Below the pieces are notes generated by a model that ran no database searches, was not told the DNA's origin, and saw nothing but the letters and a program-made list of their open reading frames with translations. A stretch of 64,000 bases of DNA, from NCBI RefSeq assembly GCF_029784135.1, contig NC_073745.1, forward strand, positions 164,175,328 through 164,239,327, read 5' to 3'. Source of the DNA: Toxorhynchites rutilus septentrionalis (taxonomy: Eukaryota > Arthropoda > Insecta > Diptera > Culicidae). Shown here piece after piece: positions 10,570-21,548 of the stretch (its first letter is position 1; each line of letters starts with the position of its first letter). The translations under genes and the position numbers were made by a program.

Positions 10570-11383
10570 CAGGGCCCGAAAAATGAAGATCGACTCTACT
10601 CTCAGTAGCTTCGCTTCGACTAGAACTGCTTCGGCAGTCGCCGCCAACAAAAATGACTTGACTAGAAAATGAATTGACTACTGTTGACTAGCGAGGATGA
10701 CTGGTGAACTAGTCCAGTCAGTGGTTATTTTAACTGACTCGACTAATGAATACAAATCTGCCTCTTCATTCAACTGACTTCAATCCACATTTCCATTTCC
10801 TCCTGATACTAATTTTGTACACGCGTACGCACGTCCATATAAAGAGGAACGAAAACTGCATTCCTGATGCAAAAAAGTAGTTACCCCATCAATGGACGGT
10901 TTTTTTTCTACCCATCGTGAACTCAAACCAACGATTATTTATCAAGTATGCTATAAAGGTTCTCGCATTAGTATTAGTCAGTATTAGGCGTGCAAAATAG
11001 CGCACACACACTGCACGCTATTTTATACGTGTGAGTAGTTTTCGTGTACGCTACAAAAAATCTAGCTCACCTGTAGCGTTTGTCAAACCTCGGTGAACTC
11101 AAACATCGATGCATGCAAACCGTGCATGGGAGAGAGAGAGGAACGAATTCGTTTTGGGGGAAGTCACTTCATAATGCAATGAGGACAATTTGACTGGGAA
11201 GAATGGAATGATATAGTCGAGTCGGTAGAGGGAGATAGCGACTAAACGCCCGACTGACTGTTCAGTCGTTTTGGCGGAGAAACTGTGTGAAGAGCCAAAA
11301 GTCATTTACCGACTGACTATGGATATAGCCAGTCGGTTAGTCTGCCGACTATCCTCAGTTGACTATGACTATGCTGAGCCCTG
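10570..11383. mobile_element. hAT-like non-autonomous element (MITE) with 8-bp target duplication
   Basis: The element starts CAGGGCCC and ends GAGCCCTG. The 8 bp CTGTTGAG is repeated directly outside (10562-10569 and 11384-11391). CAGGG termini with an 8-bp duplication are the signature of hAT transposons. The interior is non-coding and packed with GACTGACT-like words in both orientations near both ends, probably subterminal transposase-binding repeats. It is 814 bp long. It was inserted into a Tc1-like transposase remnant. Confidence 0.82.
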
Positions 11384-11415
11384 CTGTTGAGAACAGAATT
11401 CCTGAAATATAACGG

Positions 11416-11438
11416 AATGCCGCATGTATGGCGGCATT
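11416..11438. repeat. Short perfect hairpin
   Basis: The arms AATGCCGC (11416-11423) and GCGGCATT (11431-11438) are separated by 7 bases. The word 'tatggcggcatt' recurs at 11470-11481. No function is inferred. Confidence 0.5.
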
Positions 11439-11529
11439 AGATTTTTTTCAGAATTGCAATGTCGCGAGTATGGCGGCATTCGTTCGGGTGAAATCATTCA
11501 GATTTTTGCATGGAAAACACAGTTATTTG

Positions 11530-11750
11530 AATAACAAAATGAATGAATACATTGTTCAAAGTATTGTTCATCGATAACTACTACTTTTTCTCATCTTTCA
11601 GGCAATTTACGGATTCCGTCGCGGAAGAAACGTTCGTCTTTGAAGCCAAGAAGGAATCCAGCACCTGATCTGAAGAGAAGTGTTTTCCCCAGAAAGCGTT
11701 CTACATCGATCGAAAGAAATGGTAGTCGAAGGGGCAAGGTCTGGGAACTT
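11530..11750 (-). pseudogene. Mariner transposase C-terminal remnant
   Basis: The minus strand reads DYHFFRSM, then VLDSFLAS and, in a shifted frame, DERFFRDGIRKLPERW. This corresponds to the end of a mariner transposase from the third catalytic aspartate onward. It matches the remnant at 58720-58920 closely (shared 'caatttacggattccgtcgcg'). Frameshifts and stops are present. Confidence 0.7.
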
Positions 11751-12574
11751 TAGTCATGGCATGGAATATTATCGACAGCAACTCATGGTGGATCTCACCA
11801 AATACAGAGCACTTTAGTACCATGGATATTCGGCTTCGGCGCTGATGTTACCAGTAGGCCGGGCTTTATATGCGATCTTTTGATCTTTTGGATTGTCATC
11901 CCATATATCAGCTAAATTTATTGATCGACTTGATCGATTAAAATTATTGACGACGACAATAATATTTTTTCTATGATTCAGCCTATGATCGGCTTTGCGA
12001 ATGCATAATCAGTCAGGCTCGATGTTATAGCTTTCGGATCAAACCGTTCACCACGAGTATCTAGCCATGCTTGTACAATGAAGGGTTAAATGAATAATAA
12101 AATAGTGATGTTTTGATATACAAAGCTCTAGTCACTAAGAATCCGGAATCATAAAATCTGCTCTATGGCGGTAGGATTTTGAAGAAATAGAGAAGTTTTA
12201 GACGTAAAATGAAAGTTACTTATTATAAAAATATTAAATTTAAATATGCGTTTTTTCGGGTGTCTCGCATCATATTTTGGACACTTCGTTTCCGGCTTTA
12301 TTCCATTATATGTGTGTCGAACATGATTTTTTTTATGTGCTAATTGATTCTTGGTACCTAGAAATATGATAACGGGCCATCCACATACCACGTGGAAATT
12401 TTTGGGATACAGGAGATTGACAATATAAATTGTCTAACATTTGAAACAAAATTCTTTTTATCAACAAATCAAGTTTATAAATACAGCGCGAATTCGATTA
12501 TATACAGTCTTCGATTTCTTTCCACTGTATATAGTCGAAACCTGTATATAATCGAGTAAAAAATAATTTTTAAT
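11751..12574. other. Unassigned stretch with a MITE fragment
   Basis: The region around 12255-12290 shares 'atcatattt.ggacacttcg' with the MITE at 9266-9918. Near 12490-12570 there are repeated 'tatatacagt' and 'gtatataatcgag' words flanking R1 copy 2. No gene was seen. Confidence 0.4.
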
Positions 12575-13165
12575 TTGTTTTTGATACATATATCTTTCGT
12601 TTTTTTGATTATAAAAAAAGAATTTCATTTTTGTTTCATCCCCTTAAAGTCCTAAAATATCTTTCTCATATAAAAGATCCGAATTCTTTCAGGAGGTGAT
12701 AGAGGATCATATTTGACAATAAAAATCTTTCCACGCATATGTTCGCATTCGAACAATGACAGAGTTATTGAACTTTTTCTCTGCTTCGGGCCCTGTTTGC
12801 CTTAAACCGGCACTAATTCAAAAATTACACTATGTACGGCAATTCAAGTGCTTCCATTTGAAAGATGAGAAAATTTTATACTGGATACAGTTGTGAAACT
12901 TCCAAATTAGTAGATTTAAGTAACATTTTAGAAGTGAAAACTTCAAACTTTGTTGTTTTTCAGATGTTACTCTTGATTTTATCAAACTTTATATAAACTT
13001 GATTGTTTCTATCTACCAAATTAATGCTCTCTAATCGCTCTACAATTTGTTCTTTGACACCCAACTTCTATCATTTTTAATTTCGCTGCAATATCATTTT
13101 TAACAATTCCTGGTGTTTTTTCAACAAAAATCTACCAAAATCACGATTTTTATTCCACTGTACTC
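12575..13165 (+). repeat. Dispersed repeat R1, second copy (mariner-free)
   Basis: This is collinear with 3117-3259 plus 6068-6490. At the position of mariner copy 1 it simply reads gatcaTAtttgac (near 12711), with a single TA. It therefore represents the unoccupied site. Confidence 0.72.
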
Positions 13166-13194
13166 GTAATAGTCAATCAACTTTCACTTTAACG

Positions 13195-13960
13195 TTCGCA
13201 AATTTCATTTTCGCTTGAAATAATGAATTTTTCCACATTCCTCGTCGGCACACAATCGTAAGTTGGCAGCGCATGTGGAGTGGAGATGGGTTCGGTCGTT
13301 GGTTACACGCGATCCCCAAGGTCTCGACGAGTGCATGGTTCAAGGGATTGAATGTAGGTCGTGATTTCATTCGCGTGATTTCTCGGTTTATGTCCAATCA
13401 CTACAACCTAAACGCGCATCTCTATCGCATTGGGCTCGCAGCAAACAATCTTACATACATATTACTAACATAGTTGTAAGCAAACATTGTCGAAATATTG
13501 AACTCCCGGCCCCGTTAGGCTGACGCCATATGAGCCTTAATAAATATATATATTTTGGATAAAAAAAAAAATCTTTGTGATTGTGGCGATGGCTACCACG
13601 ACATCGAGCATGTTGTCTGGTCGTGTATCCGGTTCCATACTGCTCGCTCTCAGCTTTCTAGAGCACTGAGAGCACAAGGCAGACAATCGGAGATCCCCGT
13701 CCGGGATATCTTAGGTAGCCGTGATCCTGATCTTCTGCTTCACCTATACGTGTTCCTCAGAAACGCCGATGTCAACGTTTAATGATGTTTCCTTCGTTGT
13801 GTCCCCGTTTCATATCCCTCCTATCCGACCGATAAACTTTTACTTAGTCGCGGCAATACATACACACACTCTTTACAGATACACGGGCCAAGGGTTGTGC
13901 AGTCCACTGATCATTCAACAAGAGCCAAAGGTTGTACCGCTCATGACAACTCTACACGAA
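13195..13960 (+). pseudogene. LINE-A 3' coding fragment, interrupted by a small LINE-A insertion
   Basis: This is the C-terminal region of the LINE ORF2, after the RNase H domain. It encodes a conserved stretch (VGRDFIRVISRFMSNHYN, then LNAHLYRIGLAAN) and, after an insertion at 13453-13569, CDCGDGYHDIEHVVWSC, a Cys/His pattern typical of I-clade and related LINEs. The frame is broken and the 3' end diverges at about 13960 before the usual untranslated block. It is a relative of the copies at 14896, 41845 and 42410. The catalytic domains are absent. Confidence 0.75.
13453..13569 (+). mobile_element. Extremely truncated LINE-A 3' end nested in LINE-A
   Basis: The 117 bp run from 'acatacatattactaacat' to the tail 'ttttggataaaaaaaaa' and equal the last part of the same LINE family. 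The flanking AATCTT is present on both sides (13447-13452 and 13570-13575). In uninterrupted copies the target reads through as 'gatctttgtgattgtgg'. This is a retroposed, severely 5'-truncated copy. Confidence 0.8.
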
Positions 13961-14029
13961 CTGATGAACGAGCGAATGAACGACGACTGTATCAGCTGCT
14001 GAGAGAACCATTAATTATCCTTGTTCTTT

Positions 14030-14295
14030 TTCTTGGATGGCACTAACGTTCCCAGTGGAACTTCTGCCTTCTCAACGTAGATATTACTTGTGTCATTTTT
14101 ATTAGAAGTACTTAGTTGAGATTTCTATGCCGGATAACACGCCTTAAATGTATTCTGGAGTGGCAAGCTCTAGAATACGCGTGACCACTGAAGTCGGAAG
14201 AAATTTCTTTGACGAAAAATCTCCCGCCAGAATGGGAATCGAACCCGAACCCCCGGCATGATAATGTGTGACGCTAACCACTCGGCCACGGTAGC
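14030..14295 (-). mobile_element. SINE-A copy (tRNA-headed), minus strand
   Basis: It ends on the plus strand with 'ggccacggtagc', the complement of a type-II tRNA-like A box, and contains 'gggaatcgaacccgaaccc', the complement of a B box (GGTTCGATTCC). The body ('cttagttgagatttctatgcc', 'acgttccc') is shared with the copies at 17189, 32967 and 56346. RNA polymerase III transcription is inferred from the boxes. The open frame through it is not a gene. Confidence 0.85.
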
Positions 14296-14895
14296 TGGGA
14301 ACTATGGGGTGGACTGTATACTCTGTTGGTTGCTCCACTCATGGAGACAACCGGTGCGTGGAAGGAACCCTCGTGTTCCTCACGCCTTACTCTTCTGGGT
14401 GGGAGCCCCTGTGGCTCCGCTCCATGCTCTGAAAAGAGCATGTAAACTCTTTACTCTACAAGGATGTGTTTTAGAAAATTCTTCGTGGGATGAGATAAGC
14501 GCGTAGTGAAAGCATGGTAGGTTTAATATATTTACACTATGTACCTTTTATTATTGAATTCACTCAGTTTGAATATATACACGTGGTCGTAATATTTTCA
14601 CTACTGCTCCTATTATCGCACTCTTGCGATAATTAGTTGGCGGCTCCTTGGTGTTGTTCGTTCCTCTTATTGTTTGTTGTTGCACTCTTGCACTTGTTGC
14701 TTGTTGGATGGTTGGATGAAAACTGTTCTTCGCATGGTTGGGTGGCTCTTTTTATACCCTCGCACCTACTTGTCGAAAGAGAAGGGGATGTATTTAATAC
14801 GTCATTTATTTTCCCCTTTCGTACGCTTCACGGACGGGACACGATGAGCTGGTCATGACCCGGTGGAAATGGTTCTCAACAACGAACCGACAGAG
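14296..14895. other. Unassigned 600-bp block between a SINE and LINE-A
   Basis: It is richer in GC than its surroundings in parts, with 'tttttatacc' near 14750 and a run of TTG-rich sequence. It could be an LTR or a fragment of an unidentified element. No ends, target duplication or coding sequence were found. Confidence 0.3.
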
Positions 14896-15775
14896 ATTAT
14901 CCCTAAGGTCTCGACGAGTGCATGGTTTAAGGGATTGAATGTAGGTCGTGATTTCATTCGCGCTTATGTCCAATCACTACAACCTAAACGCGCATCTTTA
15001 TCGCATTGGGCTTGCAGCAAGCAATCTATGTGATTGTGGCGATGGCTACCACGACATCGAGTATGTTGTCTGGTCGTGTATCCGGTTCCATGCTGTCCGC
15101 TCTCAGCTCTCCAGAGCCTTGAGGGCACAAGGCAGACAATCGGATATCCCCGTCCGGGATATCTTAGGTAGCCGTGATCCTGATCTTCTGCTCCTGAGAT
15201 CCTGAGATCTACCTGTTCCTCAGAAACGCCGATGTCAACGTTTAATGATGTTTCCTTCGTTGTGTCACTGTTTCATATCCCTCCTAGCTATAAACTTTTA
15301 CTTAGTCGCGGGAATACATACACGCACTCTTTACAGATACACGGGCCGATGGTTGTGCAGTCCACTCTTTACAGATACACGGGCCGATGGTTGTACCGCT
15401 CATGACAACTCTACACGAGCTGATGATTGCGCCGGCTAGTGATCATTATATCCTCGATACCTCGAGTCGAGAAAGACGCACCACGCTAGATATGGGGTGC
15501 AAACTAGGGGGGCATTGTTGATTAACGGTCAGCTGCATCCCAATAGGAAGTATCCCGTGTCGGGCACACGTACAGAGCATTGAAGACTGCAACATCCCAA
15601 TTATGAGAACACTTGTGATACTAACCTCGAGCCAACCGCGAGTAATCGGTTACATATTACTAACATAGTTGTAAGCAAACATTGTCAAAATATTGAACTC
15701 CCGGCCCCGTTAGGCTGACGCCATGTGAGACTAAATAAAAATATATATTTTGAATAAAAATAAAAAAAATCGAAC
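14896..15775 (+). pseudogene. LINE-A 3' fragment with complete untranslated end
   Basis: The segment opens inside the ORF2 C-terminus (VSTSAWFKGLNVG), skips about 14 bp relative to sister copies near 14962, retains the LCDCGDGYHDIEYVVWSC Cys/His motif, and runs to the full 3' untranslated region. It ends in 'aatatatattttgaataaaaa'. A 38-bp block ('cactctttacagatacacgg') is locally duplicated at 15325 and 15363. No reverse transcriptase or endonuclease is present, so it is a 5'-truncated dead copy. Confidence 0.8.
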
Positions 15776-16300
15776 CGACAGGATCGAAACGGAGAGGTGA
15801 GAAAAGGGGATCGGTCAGGTGGGAGGTGACTTTCGGACCCTCAGCAGGCAAGGTGGCTGGCGAGCCGCCGTCATGGACCGAGTAGATTGGAAAGGACTTC
15901 TTGATATAAACAAGACGCAACGACCTTAGATTGAATGATGATGAAGATTATTAAATTAAAAGAGTCAATGATGTGTGCATCCCTGTCCGAGATAGTACCG
16001 GTCGCCATGGGTGCAATTCGTAGTTTTGAATGATGGGACTGCACATGAACATAATCGCCCGAGATTGAGTGTCCTGTCCGTTTTATAGATGGGACGTTTA
16101 CACTAGTGTGAGATGTTTTACAAAGACTTGGCTTCCACCCTGGCACCAATATTAACTTCAGTATACATTTGAACGCCAACATCGACAAAAACAGAAGGAG
16201 TTTTCAAATATTTGACGCATGCAAATTATAATAATAATTCAGCAGGATGTTTCATATGAAAAAAAGTGCCAAAAATTATCAAATTAATTTTCACGAAAGA
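15776..16300. other. Unassigned stretch
   Basis: Nothing was recognised. It follows the LINE-A tail. Confidence 0.35.
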
Positions 16301-16306
16301 ATGAAT

Positions 16307-16679
16307 AAACTTTTCCTCAGTATCGGATGAATTCTCTTCTGTTGAATCACAACACAAGCCGACGTCGCATCAGGTTAGACGTTCATTTAATTATTTGCAC
16401 GAAAATAAAAGTGAGGTTAGTTTCGATGTTGTTTCACAGCGTTCACGTCCATCAGGTCGTAGCCGCCCTGATATTTCCGGAGCTAGTTCTGACGGTGGCT
16501 CTGGCGTTTCTTACGTATGCTATTCCAGCAGAATTTCTAGAGGTTTAGTGATTGACTCTTCGTACCATTTTCACGGACCTTTGTATTGGCACTATTACAC
16601 CCCATCCTTTTCCTGGAGAAAATATGTCACCCGTCTAAATTCGAGTCGACCGCGAGTAATCGGTGTCCTACTTTATTAA
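16307..16679 (+). CDS. Open frame of unknown nature, Ser/Arg-rich
   Basis: About 124 codons are open without an early ATG. The peptide is rich in Ser and Arg (VSQRSRPSGRSRPDISGASS) and ends with a segment whose DNA ('accgcgagtaatcggt', near 16650) also occurs in the LINE-A 3' end. That overlap argues for a transposon-derived fragment, not a host exon. No domain was recognised. Confidence 0.2.
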
Positions 16680-17188
16680 CCCTCGAATTGAGGGGGGGAC
16701 CCCGGTCTGGATGGTCTAAAAAATCTGATTTTGATTTTTTACATTTTTGGGAAGCTTGTGCCCTCAGAAATGTTGGATTTTTTAATATTTGATTTCGATG
16801 GAAAGTTACAACCAGAAGTATGAGGTAAACTCAAGGGATATAGTGTTGTTGTAGGAATTTTTAAGCGTGTTTTTCTCAAAACCATGTTTTTCAGCTGGTG
16901 GTGTCGATATCTCAGGATCTATTCGACCGATTTGGCTGAAATTTTTTATCAGCATGTAAAAATTAATTATCTGTGTAAGTGTCACATAGCCGTTTTTTGA
17001 AATTTAATTTTTTTCAGCGATTTTTCGTGAAACATAACTCATTTTTAACAAAACGGTTGCCATTTTGGATTTTTTTCGAATTTTCAACAACTCCTAAGTA
17101 ACGCTTTAGATAGTATCCTAAAATATCAAAATCTTTATTGGAATTCGTTCTGCGACACCCCGTTTCTTCAGAATCGATACCACCACTT
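16680..17188. repeat. Probable fragment of a non-autonomous DNA element
   Basis: It begins 'ccctcgaattgagggggg' and contains sentence-like text ('gatatctcaggatc', 'gaccgatttggctgaaa') of a type common in dispersed insect repeats. It has no coding capacity. The call is tentative; no second copy exists in this window. Confidence 0.3.
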
Positions 17189-17424
17189 CTTTATCTTCTT
17201 CAATGGCACAATGGAACGTTCCTAGAGGAACTTCGCCGTCTCAACGTAGTATTACTTGCGTCATTTTTTATTAGTACTTAGTTGAGATTTCTATGCCAAA
17301 TAACACGCCTTGAATGCATTCTGAGTGGCAAGCTCTAGAATACGCGTAATCACAGTGCAAGCCGGAGGAAATTTCTTTGACGAAAAATTCCCCCGACCAG
17401 AACGGGAATCGAACCCGAACCCGG
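17189..17424 (-). mobile_element. SINE-A copy, 5'-truncated, minus strand
   Basis: The tail 'cttctttatcttcttcaatgg' is followed by the shared SINE-A body and the B-box complement 'gggaatcgaacccgaaccc'. The A-box part is missing, so transcription from this copy is unlikely. Confidence 0.82.
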
Positions 17425-19620
17425 TATCAGCAAGGTACCGATTTTCAGACAGCATCTACGCATCCTACTGTTAACATCGTAATAATCATTGTTCATGCAC
17501 TTTAGAAACGCAAAATACATCTTCAAATATACCTTAAACAATAATCAAAATACCCGAACACATCACTTTATTCCTAACATCCGAAAAACTATCACGAAAA
17601 TTCATTATTTTTCGACCTTCCAGACAAGGGTCCCCCTTAAGGAAACATGTTGATATATGCTAGTAAAAATACAGTTAAGAGTTCTGCTCTTTTAAACTAT
17701 AACTATAATTATAACTATAACCGAGCTTGTAAAAATAAACGTTTTTGAAAAACTCGATTTGTATCTAGTTCAAGTTCGATTTAACACACTTTATCTTGTC
17801 CTAGTATGTTGTTTGTTCCTATGTTTGTTTTTCAAATTTCTTCTGAAATCACGTTCCCAAGTGAAAAAGCAAAACAATCGCCCTTTCCATAAACACCTTT
17901 TCCATGAATCTCTTTGTACATGCATTTGGAATGTGTGACTCCGGCTAGGAAAACGCCTGAGCTGGATGATTGTTGTTTTTCCTTTCGCTCCTGATAACTT
18001 AGTTGAAGAATTTTAAATGATGTACTTGCTTGTTTACCTTCACTATGTGATTAGACTACTATCATCATCAACCCTTCTAACCGCGATACACCCTTTGTGG
18101 AAACTTTTCCATCATCAAGAACAAAGATTGCTTTCCTTCACATGCGAAAAGCTGCAATCATGTTCTCAGTTAATCGTGTGAAATCGCACAGAGTACAAGT
18201 GAAACAGATATCATTAGGTATCGCACTCATGTGAGTAACTTTCTTCGAAAAGATTTAATGATATATTTATAGCTGGTGTTTGACTGATAAGCGCCACTCG
18301 ATTTCAAAGCATTCGTGAAATTTTTTACCGCTTTGTCACGCACTTGAAGCATTCCTTAGGACACTTGGAAATTAGACAACCGTTTGTTATCGAATCGTTT
18401 ATTGTTTTTTTTTCAATTTTTCCATGGCCATAAGATATTGTTGGTAGATGCTTCGCCGATCAAAGTGAAGTCGAAAATTTGTGTTGCCTTTTTTGCGAAC
18501 GTTGAAGATGGTCCTGTGTATAATATTTATTGACGAACAACGAACGTGCTGAAAGTAACATTTCTTTCATGTGTCAAATATATCCGAGTTCTAATATAGA
18601 ATCCCCCGTATACACATAGAACTCTTTTCGTGATGTTCAATGCCTTGATGGAAGATCGGAGAGTTCAGATATGGGTAGGTGCAAAAGATAAAACAGTTAC
18701 CATGACAATCGCATCCGGTGTGAAACCAAAAAAAAATGCCAAGCGCAATGACCAATCAATCAAACCAGCTCACATTTTGTTTATTTTCACTGTAATCTAT
18801 CATTTCGGGTTCCCATCGAGAAAAAACACACAAAACGGTGGATTGCATAAGTTTCGTCTGGAAACAAACATTCGTTAAATTTAAAGATCCTAGTGCAATT
18901 TCAGGAGGTGAAAAATCTACGGGTGCTCAGTATATCCCGTATATCACCAACACGAGTTTTTTTTTGTTGAATTGAGATACTAAGTGTTACTAAAAAGTAT
19001 GAAGTGTTAAACTTTTTCAGCATAATTGAAGACTAAGTTTTTCTTAAAGTTAAATGTTTGCTTTTTTGTTGTATATGACTAAGATAAAATATATAGAAAC
19101 ATTGTTTAATGCGATTTTCGGCTCAAAAAGCAAAGAATCCGCTCTTAATAGTGCACAAGTCACAAATGACTGTTTGCTTCATAAATAGATTTTATAGACC
19201 CCCTATATTTATAATAAGCACACTAATCGATGGGCGTAGCATTATCGCGTTTATCAAAGGCAATCAGTCGGCGCCAGCGTTGAACCGGAACATTGTTATC
19301 GATACGCGCGTTTCGGTGATTTCTTTTTTTTTCTTTTTGACACCCACGATTGATTCAATTTGTTCACTTTACAGAGCGGTGCGTTACAAGGTTGGCAACA
19401 ACGATACTTCGATAAGAAGCGGTATTAATTAGGTGTAAAAGTTTACAATTCTAAGACAGAATGTTGATTGCAAGGTTTCAGAACCAGTTCACTATAGAAA
19501 AAAAAGAAAGTTCCGTGGAATTAGGCCTCACCAAATGGAATTGATAGCACTTATCAATGTGATATTGCTGTTTGGGGTAAACTTAAGAGTTTCCCAATGA
19601 ATATAATATGATTTAAAATG
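17425..19620. other. Unassigned AT-rich stretch
   Basis: No gene, terminal repeat or convincing exon was recognised in these 2.2 kb. Confidence 0.35.
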
Positions 19621-19839
19621 AAACACAGTAATGTTGGTCGAATTGAGTGCGGATTGTTTCTATTGTAAGGGCTCTGGGACTCTTTCAGCACAGACCGATC
19701 TAATCCGGCCAATTTTCGTTGACTCGATGCAACATATTGTATGTAATGCCGACTATGAAGGCTCGCCCACAAAGTCACGTAGTCGCAAGTTTACTCAATC
19801 AGAGATTTCTATTCCGATAATATATTTTTCCGGTGACAA

Positions 19840-20146
19840 ACTGATCTTGATTAAAATCTTCGACTCTAGAGTCCAAGTGCTCGAGAAAGCTGTATAATTA
19901 AATTTGTGGTTGTGCAGCTGTGGAAGAAACATTAAAACTTTCGTTTCTTCTGGGACCATGGACCAACAAATTTGCCAGAAGGAGTGCCTACGGAAGAGAC
20001 TTCTGCCTTTTCTGGAACATCATAAGGTGTATTGTCTATTCTGGTCGGACTTGAAACCAAACAGTGATACAGCGAAAATGACGTTACAGTGGATCCTAAG
20101 GAATCCGGCCAATACTCCGAAACAAAGGCCAATTGAAGAAAACTAG
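19840..20146 (+). pseudogene. Pogo/ITm-type transposase fragment
   Basis: The readable part is LCSCGRNIKTFVSSGTM followed by QKECLRKRLLPFLEHH, LFWSDL and TPKQRPIEEN. This matches the order of the catalytic core in Tc1/mariner-superfamily transposases of the pogo/D37 type (CSCG ... ECLxKRLLPFxxxH ... LFWPDLA ... RPIEEYW). The second catalytic aspartate (the D of FWSDL) is kept. The region after it is shortened relative to the family and a stop follows RPIEEN. No terminal repeats were found. It lies 320 bp upstream of the tandem array. Confidence 0.62.
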
Positions 20147-20176
20147 TCAATTGTGGACCGATGATTTTTTTTTTTT

Positions 20177-20463
20177 TGACGTAGGGCTACGTCTTTGAAT
20201 TCTATATAGGGGGGTCACTCTACGAAATTGAAAATGAGGCATGTAACAATTCATTTCAAACGTAAATTACGCAAAATTGTTATTACGATATATGTTATAG
20301 TGTATACCATTAGACAGGAAATTTATCCATCAATTTTTCTGCTTAAATGTGAATATAGTAAAAAATTTAAAAAAATGACGGTTGAAATGGGTATGTTCGA
20401 TTTTACTAGCCATTCGTTTTCCACCACAACGAGAAATCTTTTTGCCCACAATTCGGGTGTTGA
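20177..20463 (+). repeat. Left flank of the tandem array, copy of a dispersed repeat
   Basis: It carries TGACGTAGGGCT at 20177-20188 and, near 20281-20330, 'tgtataccattagacag' in a block that also occurs just beyond the other end of the array (near 31785-31830) in the same orientation. The array is therefore bracketed by two diverged direct copies of one repeat. Confidence 0.55.
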
Positions 20464-20697
20464 CTCACAATGTGAGTCGATGCGTATTATGAATTATTCT
20501 CCATCTGCTGCTAATAGGCATTTATCAGTTGGCAAAATCAATTTCAATCTTGGTGATCTTGGATGGTTTTATTCTATTCTTCCCAAAGATTTGACGAGAG
20601 CCTGGCCCAAAAAGTTAAACGTTGATAGAGATTTTATTAGATTGATGTTCAGGTTGTTTCGTGCTTTATTCGCGTTTTTGTCGTGTAAGTCTTACTA

Positions 20698-20790
20698 CAG
20701 TCAACCCTCCTATAACGCGGTACTCTCAGAACGCGGTTTCCATATTACGCGGCGATGAAATTGCGACAGCCCTCCTATAACGCGGTACTC
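20698..20790 (+). repeat. Transposon-end-like doublet within each unit (first unit shown)
   Basis: The sequence CAGTCAACCCTCCTATAAC at 20698 and CAGCCCTCCTATAACGCGG at 20767 are direct copies in the same orientation. They resemble pogo/Tigger-type terminal repeats (CAGT..AACCTC..TATAACG) as known from the family. The doublet repeats every 790 bp to the end of the array. Confidence 0.5.
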
Positions 20791-21233
20791 TTATAGCTCG
20801 GTTTCCGTTCAACAACGTCCCATCAGTTCTTTTCGTGCAACCAATGCATGATTTTAACTGGATATGTTTATATAAACATTCAAGATAATCTCTTAGCCGT
20901 TTACGACATCGGTTTCAGGCAAGCTCCGGCTTAGAGGATATGATTCGCAGGTCCAGATGTGCTGCAAAATTAGCTGTCATTGCCAAACCTATCAAACTAC
21001 TTGATGAGCTTAAGACATCGGAAAAAGGTGCGCCCGTTTGATTATTAAGCAGGGATAGAGGAGTGGTAGAAAACGGTACGGCAGAAAGCAGAAAGGGGTT
21101 TATCTGGAAAGGATGATCACAAGAGTTTGAATGAATTCTGCACTCTCTCATTATTTAAGTAGTATTTAGCTGCTACTAGTACTTTATTCGAAGATAAACG
21201 TTTGCAACATGAACTGATGTAGAGTTCACAAAT

Positions 21234-21548
21234 GTGCACAAGCGTATTGTGTTCTCACATTGTGAGTCGATGCGTATTATGAATTATTCTCCATCTGCTG
21301 CTAATAGGCATTTATCAGTTGGCAAAATCAATTTCAATCTTGGTGATCTTGGATGGTTTTATTCTATTCTTCCCAAAGATTTGACGAGAGCCTGGCCCAA
21401 AAAGTTAAACGTTGATAGAGATTTTATTAGATTGATGTTCAGGTTGTTTCGTGCTTTATTCGCGTTTTTGTCGTGTAAGTCTTACTACAGTCAACCCTCC
21501 TATAACGCGGTACTCTCAGAACGCGGTTTCCATATTACGCGGCGATGA
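21234..21548 (+). CDS. Recurrent 104-codon frame of the 790-bp unit (representative; function unknown)
   Basis: The same frame occurs at 22024, 22814, 23604, 24394, 25184, 25974, 26764, 27554, 28344, 29134, 29924 and 30714. In the first unit it is joined to flanking sequence (frame 20228-20758). The peptide reads MNYSPSAANRHLSVGKINFN, then a G/D-variable site, then DLGWFYSILPKDLTRAWPKK. The other variable residue is R/L at the 14th codon. A donor-like GTAAGT follows 'tttttgtcgt' (first unit 20694) and an acceptor-like 'ggtttcag' occurs about 230 bp later, so the frame could be an exon. The last 20 residues are encoded by transposon-end-like sequence. No homologue was recognised and translation is unproven. 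Confidence 0.3.
   Translation: MHKRIVFSHCESMRIMNYSPSAANRHLSVGKINFNLGDLGWFYSILPKDLTRAWPKKLNVDRDFIRLMFRLFRALFAFLSCKSYYSQPSYNAVLSERGFHITRR

Noticed and set aside
14144..14338. A minus-strand frame of 64 codons
   Set aside because: It runs through the tRNA-like head of a SINE-A copy; similar frames appear at the other SINE-A copies for the same reason.
20915..21151. A 78-codon minus-strand frame (MRECRIHSNSCDHPF) repeated in all 14 array units
   Set aside because: It overlaps splice-like and repeat sequence, its repetition follows from the array, and the plus strand over the same bases is also open (SSGLEDMIRRSRCAAKLA). No independent support for either.
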